Origin: an uncultured Clostridia bacterium
GTDB lineage: Bacteria > Bacillota > Clostridia > Christensenellales > UBA1242
Length of the DNA: 32,551 nt
Assembly (NCBI GenBank): GCA_944381195.1
Contig: CALWKH010000004.1
Coordinates: 1 to 32,551, forward strand
Direction: 5' to 3'
A program made the position numbers and the translations under genes. Within the stretch, counting starts at the first letter, position 1, and every line of letters starts with the position of its first letter. Shown one piece after another: positions 8,206 to 15,219 of this stretch. The notes below the pieces were generated by a model. That model was given only the letters and a program-made list of their open reading frames with translations. It did not search any database and was not told the origin of the DNA.

Positions 8206-9975
8206 ATGAGCAAAGGATTCACAACTGAGTGGAAAGAAGAACTTAAATCTCGAAGCGACATTGTCACCACCATTTCACGCTATATAAAACTTGATAAAAA
8301 AGGCAAAAACTATTGGGGGCTTTGCCCTTTTCACTATGAGAAAACGCCGAGTTTTTGCGTGAATGAGATTGAACAGTTCTATAAATGTTTTGGCTGTGGA
8401 GAAAGCGGAGATGTCATCACCTTTGTGCAGAAATATGAAGGCGTGGCATTTCCAGAAGCCATAAGCATTCTTGCAAAAAATGCTGGAATGGAAGTTCCAA
8501 GTTTGGAAGATAACAGCAAACTTGAACTGCAAAAAAAAGAAAAAGAGCAGGTTTTGCAAGCATTGAAAATGGCTGCAAGAATCTATTATCAACTTTTAAA
8601 ATCGCCACTTGGCAAGCCAGCGCAAGACTATCTTAAAAAGCGCAATGTAAACGAAAAAAGCGTGGTAACCTTTGGCATTGGCTATTCCCCAGATTTTGAC
8701 ACAGTTGTAAAAGAACTTTCAAAGCATTTTTCCCTTGATACACTCAAAAAAGCAGGACTGGTTGAAACAAGTTCGTCTGGCAAACACTTTGACCCATTTG
8801 CGCAAAGGCTTGTTTTCCCACTCATCAACTCATATGGTGATGTGATTGGCTTTTCGGCACGCATAATTGAGGACAAGCCTTTTGCAAAATATAAAAACAG
8901 TTCGCAAGGGCTTGTGTTTGATAAAAGCAGAGTGATTTTTGGAATCAATCTTCTCAAAAAACTCAAAAAAGAAAGCCACAGCGACATTCCATATGCAATT
9001 TTGGTGGAAGGGCAACTTGATGTGGTAAGTATGCATCAAGCGGGTTTTAAAAGCACCATTGCATCTCTTGGCACCGCCCTCACCCAATTTCATGCGCAAG
9101 AAATCAAGCGTATGACAAACACCGTTATTTTGCTTCTTGACGGCGACAGCGCAGGGCAAAAGGCAACCATAAGAAGCATTGACATTCTAAGACCAACTGG
9201 AATAACAGTTAAAGTGGCAACTCTTCCAGAGGGACTTGACCCTGACGAATTTTTGAAAAAATATGGCAGTGAAAAGATGCAAGAACTTTTAAACAAGGCA
9301 ACCGATGCAACCGACTTTCAAATTCAAACACTTGCAAAAAGTTTTGACCTTTCAGACAAGCAAAGCAGGGCAAAATTCATCAAAAGCGCACTTAACATTG
9401 TTGCAAACCTTGAAACAGATGCCGAGAAAAACATCTATCTTGAAACGGTTAGAAAACTTTCAAATGTGCCTGTTGATGTTTTGCGTCAAGACCTGCAAAA
9501 TGTCAAGCAAGAAAGTTATGTGGAAGAAAAGGAAGAAAAGTTTGAAGAAAACTTTGACACTGATGCATATATTTTGGCAGATAAATTCATTCTTGCGTCT
9601 CTGCTCTATCACAAGCCTTGGGCAAATCTAAAAGAGTGCGAAAATTTAACCTTTCTTAACAGTGATGCAAATCTTTTGTTCGACTACATCAAAAAAGGAA
9701 CCCCCGAGAAACCAGCAATTGTTGGAGGTGTGTTCACCATTATTGATGTTGAAAACAGCCCATTTATCAAAGGTGTTATCAACTATGTTTTTAATGATGA
9801 GATATCGGAAAAGGTTTGGAAAGACTGTATAAATAAAAACAAAGAAAGGTGGCTTTTAATGGAAAAAGACAAACTGGAAAACACACTTAAAAGCGCAGAT
9901 ATTGACCAAAGAAAAGACATTGCAAAAAAGATGTTCTTGCTGGACATTGAAATTGCAAAATTAAAAATAAAATGA
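8206..9975 (+). CDS. dnaG: DNA primase DnaG
   Basis: 589-aa replicative primase that makes RNA primers at the fork. The CHC2-type zinc domain has Cys40, His43, Cys61 and Cys64. The Toprim core shows Glu268 in VEGQLDVV and Asp312/Asp314 in LLLDGDSAG; the usual EGYMD is EGQLD here. The C-terminal 130 residues would be the DnaB-binding region and are poorly conserved. ATG 8206 follows GAGG. It sits 17 bp before rpoD, the two downstream genes of the classical macromolecular synthesis operon; rpsU is not next to it. Confidence 0.96.
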   Translation: MSKGFTTEWKEELKSRSDIVTTISRYIKLDKKGKNYWGLCPFHYEKTPSFCVNEIEQFYKCFGCGESGDVITFVQKYEGVAFPEAISILAKNAGMEVPSLEDNSKLELQKKEKEQVLQALKMAARIYYQLLKSPLGKPAQDYLKKRNVNEKSVVTFGIGYSPDFDTVVKELSKHFSLDTLKKAGLVETSSSGKHFDPFAQRLVFPLINSYGDVIGFSARIIEDKPFAKYKNSSQGLVFDKSRVIFGINLLKKLKKESHSDIPYAILVEGQLDVVSMHQAGFKSTIASLGTALTQFHAQEIKRMTNTVILLLDGDSAGQKATIRSIDILRPTGITVKVATLPEGLDPDEFLKKYGSEKMQELLNKATDATDFQIQTLAKSFDLSDKQSRAKFIKSALNIVANLETDAEKNIYLETVRKLSNVPVDVLRQDLQNVKQESYVEEKEEKFEENFDTDAYILADKFILASLLYHKPWANLKECENLTFLNSDANLLFDYIKKGTPEKPAIVGGVFTIIDVENSPFIKGVINYVFNDEISEKVWKDCINKNKERWLLMEKDKLENTLKSADIDQRKDIAKKMFLLDIEIAKLKIK

Positions 9976-9992
9976 TTTAAGGAGAAAATATT

Positions 9993-11045
9993 TTGGATTT
10001 TGAAAACGAAGTTGAAAAAATAAAAGAAACAGCAAAACAAAAAGGCTTTATTAACGAAGAAGATATCTACATAAGACTTCTCAAATATGAGGCATCAGCA
10101 CAGCAGATTGATGAAGTCATGAAAAAGCTTAAAGATGACGGCATTGTTATCAAAAAAGAAGAGGACGACATCAAAGATGATGCAATGCTTGAATCTCTTA
10201 TGAATCAAGCAAACATCAACGACCCTGTTAAGATGTATTTCAAAGACATTGGCAAGCAAGGGTTGCTCACTCCAGAAGAAGAAATCGAACTTGGCAAGCG
10301 CATTATGGCTGGTGATGAAGAAGCAAAGAAAAAACTTGTTGAAAGCAACCTTCGTCTTGTTGTCAGCATTGCAAAACGCTGGGTTGGAAAAACAAGCATG
10401 AGTTTCAGCGACTTAATTCAAGAGGGCAACCTTGGACTTATCAAGGCTGTTGACCGCTTTGACTATCGCCGTGGCTTCCACTTTTCAACATATGGAACTT
10501 GGTGGATAAGACAATCAATTTCAAGAGCAATTGCCGACCAGGCAAGAACCATAAGACTTCCTGTGCACATGGTTGAAACAATTAACAAACTTGGACGAGT
10601 TACCCGCCAACTTTGGCAGTCGCTTGGAAGAGAACCAACTGACGCAGAAATTGCAGACAAAATGGGAATGACAGAAGACAAAGTTTGTGAAATCAAAAAG
10701 ATTGCACAAGAGCCAACCTCTCTTGAAAGCCCTGCTGGCGAAGAAGGAGACAGTGAAGTCTATGACTTTGTTGTTGACGAAAACGCAAAAAGCCCAGTGG
10801 ACTCGGTGGTTCAAACAATTTTGAAAGAGCAACTTTTGTCTGTGATAGACACCCTTACCCCTCGTGAGCAAAAAGTCATTCGTTTGCGCTATGGAATCGA
10901 TGACTCTCATCCTCGCACTTTGGAAGAAGTTGGAAAAGAGTTCAATGTAACTCGTGAAAGAATCAGACAAATTGAGGCAAAGGCACTCAGAAAACTTCGC
11001 AACCCAAGCAGAAGCAAAAAGTTAAAGGATTTTTGGGATGAATAG
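9993..11045 (+). CDS. rpoD: Primary sigma factor RpoD/SigA
   Basis: 350-aa housekeeping sigma-70. A short region 1.1 is at residues 1-55, region 1.2 starts near [12 protein letters not shown], and region 2 includes [13 protein letters not shown] and [29 protein letters not shown] (the -10 recognition helix near 161-187). Region 4.2 is [26 protein letters not shown]. The usual STYATWWIRQAI is [12 protein letters not shown] here, a mild variation. TTG 9993 is chosen because AAGGAG lies 9 bp upstream. The window's own promoters (TTGNNN-17-TATAAT) fit recognition by this factor. Its end overlaps trmK. Confidence 0.96.
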   Translation: MDFENEVEKIKETAKQKGFINEEDIYIRLLKYEASAQQIDEVMKKLKDDGIVIKKEEDDIKDDAMLESLMNQANINDPVKMYFKDIGKQGLLTPEEEIELGKRIMAGDEEAKKKLVESNLRLVVSIAKRWVGKTSMSFSDLIQEGNLGLIKAVDRFDYRRGFHFSTYGTWWIRQSISRAIADQARTIRLPVHMVETINKLGRVTRQLWQSLGREPTDAEIADKMGMTEDKVCEIKKIAQEPTSLESPAGEEGDSEVYDFVVDENAKSPVDSVVQTILKEQLLSVIDTLTPREQKVIRLRYGIDDSHPRTLEEVGKEFNVTRERIRQIEAKALRKLRNPSRSKKLKDFWDE

Positions 11046-11712
11046 ACTTTCAAAACGCCAGCAAGCAATTGTTTCCTTGTGTGAAAAGCACAAGACAAGC
11101 ATTGATGTTGGTTGCGACCACGGATATGTTGGTGCAGAACTTTTAAAACTAGAAAAAACAGAGTTTTTGATTGCCACAGACATCAGTGAAAAAAGCCTTC
11201 TAAAAGCACAAAAACTTTTTCAAAAGGAAAAGCTCAAAAACGCAAAAACAGTCTGTGCAAATGGGCTTGATTTTGAAAATTCCTTTGCCGAGCAAATCAT
11301 CATTGCTGGAATGGGTGGAAAAAATATAACAGATATTTTAGAAAACTATAAACACAAAGACAAGATTCTTCGCCTTATTTTGCAACCAATGAAAGAAGTT
11401 GCGCTTTTGCGAAAATATCTCAACAAAAACAACTTTTTCATTGAAAAAGACATCGTGATTTGTGATAAGAAAAAATTTTACCACATATTTTCAGTAAGAC
11501 AAGGCAAACAAAACTTGAAAAGCATCAACATTCATTTTGGAGTATGTTTATCTCCGCAAAGCGAAGACTTCTATCTTTGGCTGAATGAAAAAGAACAAAA
11601 AATAAAAAAAATCACTCAAAAAATGCCCAAAGATAACGAAAAACTGAAAACTTTTCAAAAATGTCTAGATGAAATTGAAAAAATAAAGCAAAACAAAAAA
11701 CAAACAGCGTAG
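11038..11712 (+). CDS. trmK: tRNA (adenine(22)-N(1))-methyltransferase TrmK
   Basis: 224-aa SAM-dependent methyltransferase for m1A22 in tRNA. Rossmann motif I is [10 protein letters not shown] and motif II is [14 protein letters not shown] and QPMKEV are hallmark family sequences. ATG 11038 overlaps the rpoD end by 8 bp (ATGAATAG). In Bacillus the order sigA-trmK(yqfN)-yqfO is conserved. The Nif3-type yqfO partner is missing here, and the coiled-coil zinc-ribbon gene takes its place. A C-terminal lysine-rich coiled segment is typical of the family. Confidence 0.92.
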   Translation: MNRLSKRQQAIVSLCEKHKTSIDVGCDHGYVGAELLKLEKTEFLIATDISEKSLLKAQKLFQKEKLKNAKTVCANGLDFENSFAEQIIIAGMGGKNITDILENYKHKDKILRLILQPMKEVALLRKYLNKNNFFIEKDIVICDKKKFYHIFSVRQGKQNLKSINIHFGVCLSPQSEDFYLWLNEKEQKIKKITQKMPKDNEKLKTFQKCLDEIEKIKQNKKQTA

Positions 11713-11733
11713 AATAAATTAAAGGAGCAAAAA

Positions 11734-12426
11734 ATGTTAGAAGCAATTTTAGAATATCAAAAAAAAGATGGGCAACTTGTAAAAATTGAAAATGAAATCT
11801 CAAACAGCAAAGCAAAAAAGGTTGTCAATCAAATGGTTGCAGTGGTCAAAGACGGTCAGCAAAAAATTGTCAGCATTGAGAAAAATGCTAACAATTTGAT
11901 TAAAAGTTTTCAAGACCTTGAGGCAAACTTTAACAAACAAAACAAACTGCTTGACTCTCTAAACAAAACAAAATTTGAAGATTTGCAACCAGAGAAGTTA
12001 GAGCAACTGGAAAAGCAAACAAATGAAATCACAGCAGAACTTTTGGTGTTGGAAAAAAGCATTGCAAAATTAAGCAAAGAGATTTCTGCAACACTGAAAG
12101 ACTTTGAAGCAAGCAAAAAAGATGTTCTTTCTGCAAAGCAAAGGCACAAACAAGCAATGCAAGCATATAACACCCTGCTTGAAACAAAGAAAGAAGAAAT
12201 GGAAAATCTAAAAAAAGAACTTGCAGAACTAGAAAAAAAAGCCGAGCCAAAACTCATTCAAAAATACAAAAAGATGAGAGAAGACAAAAAATACCCTGTT
12301 TTTGTTCCACTTCTAAAAAATTCATGTGGCGGGTGCTTGATGGAACTTTCCATTTCTCAGCACAACAAACTTGACGAAAAAGGAATGCTTGAATGTGAAA
12401 ACTGCCACCGCATAATATACAAATAA
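11734..12426 (+). CDS. Coiled-coil protein with C-terminal C4 zinc ribbon
   Basis: 230 aa. Residues 1-185 are a long, charged, heptad-like coiled coil (ELAELEKKAEPKLIQKYKKMR at its end). The C terminus is a zinc ribbon with Cys198/Cys201 (CGGC) and Cys221/Cys224 (CENC). This is the DUF164/C4-type zinc ribbon family (zf-RING_7, Chlamydia CT398-like), commonly found beside Nif3-family genes in bacteria. Function is not firmly known; nucleic-acid or secretion-ATPase association has been suggested for relatives. AAAGGAGC precedes ATG 11734, 21 bp after trmK, so it is in the same operon. Confidence 0.82.
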   Translation: MLEAILEYQKKDGQLVKIENEISNSKAKKVVNQMVAVVKDGQQKIVSIEKNANNLIKSFQDLEANFNKQNKLLDSLNKTKFEDLQPEKLEQLEKQTNEITAELLVLEKSIAKLSKEISATLKDFEASKKDVLSAKQRHKQAMQAYNTLLETKKEEMENLKKELAELEKKAEPKLIQKYKKMREDKKYPVFVPLLKNSCGGCLMELSISQHNKLDEKGMLECENCHRIIYK

Positions 12427-12442
12427 TTTATTAAGGAATAAT

Positions 12443-12931
12443 ATGATAATAATATATAACAGTGATTCTGGTTTCACAAAAAAATATGCAGAAATGTTTG
12501 CTTCTGCCACGGGCATGAAAGCCTATGGCCTAACAGACAACATTCCACAAAATGAAAAAGCAGTCTTTTTTGGTTGGGTGTTTGCCGATGTTATCAAAGG
12601 TTTGTCAAAAGCAAAAAAGAAAGCAAACATAAAAGCAATTGTTGCTGTTGGAATAAACGAAAACAGCGAAAAAAACACAAAACGCTTGCAGCAAAGCAAC
12701 ATCACACAAAACAGCCCACTTTTTTATGCTCGTGGCGGAGTTGATTTCAGCAAAAAACATGGAATACAAAAATTTTTGCTAAGCGTGGTGCTAAAAAGCC
12801 AGTGCAAAAAGAAAGCAAAAACAAAAGAAGAAGCACAACAAATTTGGGAAGAAACAAAAACAAAGGGCATTGACTTTGTTGATATAAAAAATCTTCAACC
12901 CCTTTTGCAGTGGTATCAATCACAAAACTAA
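12443..12931 (+). CDS. Flavodoxin-like domain protein
   Basis: 162 aa. The N terminus IIIYNSDSGFTKKYAEMFA is a flavodoxin FMN phosphate-binding loop ([ST]-x-[ST]-G-x-T), followed by a strand/loop KAVFFGWVFADVIKG and AIVAVGI, which resembles the flavodoxin_5 / protoporphyrinogen-oxidase-like group. The C-terminal half is lysine-rich and less typical. It is probably an FMN-binding electron carrier or oxidoreductase; partner unknown. It closes the long operon 16 bp after the zinc-ribbon gene, and a terminator lies at 13241-13278. Confidence 0.72.
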   Translation: MIIIYNSDSGFTKKYAEMFASATGMKAYGLTDNIPQNEKAVFFGWVFADVIKGLSKAKKKANIKAIVAVGINENSEKNTKRLQQSNITQNSPLFYARGGVDFSKKHGIQKFLLSVVLKSQCKKKAKTKEEAQQIWEETKTKGIDFVDIKNLQPLLQWYQSQN

Positions 12932-13240
12932 CATCTTGGCACAACTGACCTTAATCAACATGAAACATAACACAAAAACAAATTTTCATTTCATGTTCAA
13001 CTGGCAAAAACTTTTTTGCAATGTTCTAATTCACGGTTAGACACATTTTATAATAAACAAAATAAAAAATGTGCAATAAAAACTTTTATTTTATGTGTTT
13101 TTCAAAAACTGAAAACCTAGATAAATAACTTAACAATCAAAAAAGGAACAAATTCAAACCACTTTGAAGAAATAATCAAAAACAAAAAATGAAACTTTAC
13201 ACAAAAGTAAAGTTAAAACCTTTTGAAACCAGCAAAACAT

Positions 13241-13278
13241 AAAAGGAACTCTACACATAAAAGTAAAGTCCCTTTTTT
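13241..13278 (+). terminator. Terminator of the era-rpoD-flavodoxin operon
   Basis: Stem AAAAGG-ACT-TAC against GTA-AGT-CCTTTT with two mismatches, followed by six T. The loop side repeats the GTAAAGT of the hairpin at 13194-13213. Confidence 0.65.
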
Positions 13279-13296
13279 CACATTAGTTTCAAAATA

Positions 13297-13437
13297 CCAA
13301 ACCAAATGTTCTTTTTTTTGCAAAACAACCAAACCAAAAGTTCATTTTTTGCAAAACAACCAAACCAAATGTTCTTTTTTTGTTCGTTTCAAAAAAGTTA
13401 AACCAAAATTGTTCTTTTCATTGTTTGCAAAACAACA
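13297..13437. repeat. Imperfect tandem repeat, about four units of 31-39 bp
   Basis: Units begin near 13297, 13329, 13360 and 13399. Each has CCAAACCAAA, then GTTC(T/A), a T-run, and, except for unit 3, GCAAAACAAC. They sit between the operon terminator and the 3' end of ung, directly against the ung stop. Confidence 0.75.
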
Positions 13438-13448
13438 GGTTGCATTTT

Positions 13449-14114
13449 CTATCTAATCTGCCAGTCAATTTCACTTTCTCCATGCTCTTTTAAAAATGCG
13501 TTTGCCTTGCTGAAATGCTTACACCCAAAAAAGCCAGCAAATGCCGAAAGTGGACTTGGATGAGCGCAGGCAAGCACCAAATGTTTAGATTTGTCAATGT
13601 TTGAAGCAAACTCTTGCGCATTTCTGCCCCACAACATAAAGACAATTGGTCTTTCTTGTTTGTTAAGTTTTTGAATGATTGCCGATGTAACAACCTCCCA
13701 GCCCTTGCCCTTGTGAGAGTTTGCATTTCCCTTGCGAACGGTCAAAACGGCGTTCAGTAAAAGCACACCCTGTTTTGCCCAACTTGAAAGGTCACCGTGA
13801 TTTGCCATTTTGATGCCCAAATCACTTTCAATTTCTTTATAAATATTGATTAAACTCGGTGGAAGTGCGGTTTCTTTGCTCACCGAAAAGCAAAGCCCGT
13901 TTGCCTGCCCCTCTTCATGATAGGGGTCTTGCCCAACAATCACCACTTTAACCTTTTCAAAAGGAGTTAAATTCAATGCGTTAAAAATGCTGTCTTCAGG
14001 TGGAAAGATTTTAAACTTTGAATATTCTTCACTCAAAAATTTTTCAAGATTTTTAAAATTTTCACTTTCAAACTCTGGTTTTAAAAGTTCATACCAACTT
14101 TTAGCAATTTTCAT
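13449..14114 (-). CDS. ung: Uracil-DNA glycosylase, family 1
   Basis: 221-aa base-excision repair enzyme that removes uracil from DNA. The water-activating loop is VGQDPYH with Asp63; LLLNAVLTV follows; the DNA-intercalation/catalytic loop is HPSPLSA near 186. All family-1 signatures are intact and length is standard. ATG 14114 follows AAAGGAT at a rather long spacing. It begins 18 bp after the 173-aa gene on the same strand, so both probably share the promoter at 14682-14710. Confidence 0.96.
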   Translation of the reverse strand: MKIAKSWYELLKPEFESENFKNLEKFLSEEYSKFKIFPPEDSIFNALNLTPFEKVKVVIVGQDPYHEEGQANGLCFSVSKETALPPSLINIYKEIESDLGIKMANHGDLSSWAKQGVLLLNAVLTVRKGNANSHKGKGWEVVTSAIIQKLNKQERPIVFMLWGRNAQEFASNIDKSKHLVLACAHPSPLSAFAGFFGCKHFSKANAFLKEHGESEIDWQIR

Positions 14115-14132
14115 ACTTAATAATTTATCCTT

Positions 14133-14654
14133 TTAACATGGCAAAAGTGTTTGTTTCGTTGCTTTGACACTTTTCCCTTTCACAACATATTCTCGCTTTT
14201 CAGCAAAAAATTTGGAACAATCTGTTTTATAATCACCATTTTTTTCTCTTGGCAAATCTTGAACCTCAACAACAAATGGGCGTTTTTCACCTTTGATATA
14301 TTTTATGTCACGAATTTCGCTTGTCTCGATGTCTGTATATCTTAAATCTTTAACAACCACAACTTGATGTTTGTCAAAAAGTTTTGTCATATATTCTTGA
14401 TATGCTTTTTGTTCTTGAAACACTGTTTTTTTATCTTCAGTCTTGGCTTCAAAGTCGGTATATATGAAGCAACCAGTTTTTTTGGTTGTCATATCAACAA
14501 ACTCAACTTTTATTGCTTCAATTTCTTCGTTATCTTCAAAATATTGAACCCATTTTCTACCACTGGTCATGGTTATGTTTTTAACAACTCTGTTTTTGCT
14601 GTTCTCATAAAATAAAATATCACTTCTTGATAACTGGCTTATGTATTTAGACAT
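14133..14654 (-). CDS. Hypothetical protein, 173 aa
   Basis: I do not recognise this protein. It is soluble, charged, without signal peptide or membrane segments. It has alternating strand-like stretches (EAIKVEFVDMTTKKTGCFIYTDF, KHQVVVVKDLRYTDIETSEIRDIKYI) and a Lys-rich C terminus ending in Cys. AAGGAG precedes ATG 14654, and a good promoter stands upstream, so it is very likely expressed. Being first in a two-gene operon with ung is suggestive but does not define a role. Confidence 0.75.
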   Translation of the reverse strand: MSKYISQLSRSDILFYENSKNRVVKNITMTSGRKWVQYFEDNEEIEAIKVEFVDMTTKKTGCFIYTDFEAKTEDKKTVFQEQKAYQEYMTKLFDKHQVVVVKDLRYTDIETSEIRDIKYIKGEKRPFVVEVQDLPREKNGDYKTDCSKFFAEKREYVVKGKSVKATKQTLLPC

Positions 14655-14681
14655 TTAATTTTCTCCTTTGTGTATAGATTT

Positions 14682-14710
14682 ATTATATCACAATACGCAC
14701 CAATATGCAA
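14682..14710 (-). promoter_or_regulatory. Promoter of the 173-aa gene and ung
   Basis: Minus strand TTGCAT (14710-14705), 17 bp, TATAAT (14687-14682), about 28 bp before the start codon. Confidence 0.78.
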
Positions 14711-14855
14711 TATACAAACAACAATTAAATGATTTTTACCATTCAAAAAACAAAAAATACCCAACACTGCCTACAATTTATATTAAAAGCAGATAGATAA
14801 AATTAAACATATAAATAAATTTTTATTGTAATTTGTTTATTTGTTAAGTTTACAT

Positions 14856-14925
14856 CAACCAAAAGCATATAAAACCACATAAAATTTGTTATTGCTGTTT
14901 TATAACAACCAAAAGCATATAAAAC
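14856..14925. repeat. 20-bp direct repeat pair beside the cloverleaf element
   Basis: CAACCAAAAGCATATAAAAC occurs exactly at 14856-14875 and 14906-14925. The second copy abuts the cloverleaf at 14927. Confidence 0.9.
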
Positions 14926-14926
14926 T

Positions 14927-15010
14927 GCAATGGGGCTTTGCGTTTTGCAAACGCTCCGTGCATTTTGTAAAAATGCACGCAAGCACGCTTTAAGCGTGCA
15001 AGCCCCATGC
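14927..15010. repeat. Cloverleaf-like palindromic element
   Basis: The outer stem ATGGGGCTT (14930-14938) pairs with AAGCCCCAT (15000-15008) and extends by GC/GC past a bulged A. Inside are three perfect hairpins: GCGTTT/AAACGC (14940-14954), a 10-bp arm CGTGCATTTT/AAAATGCACG (14957-14979) and GCACGCT/AGCGTGC (14983-14999). It is much richer in GC than its surroundings. No open frame, anticodon or CCA pattern supports a tRNA. It may be a REP/MITE-like element or a structured RNA; both strands can fold. Confidence 0.7.
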
Positions 15011-15090
15011 TGTTTCAATAGAAGAACATAAATTGTAATAAACAAAGTTCAATCTATACTTTCTTATGAACATAACAAATTATAAACACA

Positions 15091-15113
15091 AAAAAGGGCA
15101 AAAGCCCTTTTTC
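15091..15113. terminator. Bidirectional terminator after the right surface-protein gene
   Basis: Perfect 9-bp stem AAAAAGGGC / GCCCTTTTT with an AAAA (TTTT on the other strand) loop; U-runs on both strands. It lies about 105 bp beyond the stop of the minus-strand gene. Confidence 0.8.
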
Positions 15114-15219
15114 TTATTATTTATTTCCACTTCTACAATTCAACATACTTTAATGCTAGTGTGTTCCACACGAGAGTTATTGATTATTTTTTGTTTTTAT
15201 CATAATTTATCATTAAAAA

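Larger units (their letters stand above)
12932..13448. other. Convergent intergenic region with hairpins
   Basis: This is the junction between the plus-strand operon and ung. It contains a long-loop inverted repeat AACATGAAA/TTTCATGTT (12957-12997), a small perfect hairpin ACTTTAC-ACAAAA-GTAAAGT (13194-13213), the terminator at 13241-13278 and the tandem repeats at 13297-13437. No gene is seen. Confidence 0.6.

Noticed and set aside
14930..15008. Cloverleaf as a tRNA gene
   Set aside because: Arm lengths (9-bp outer; 6, 10 and 7-bp inner, loops of about 3 nt) leave no anticodon loop, T-loop or D-loop signature.
14803..15045. 80-codon open frame on the minus strand
   Set aside because: It runs through the cloverleaf and both 20-bp direct repeats; composition is Cys/Leu-rich without domain or ribosome site. 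Better explained by the repeat structure.
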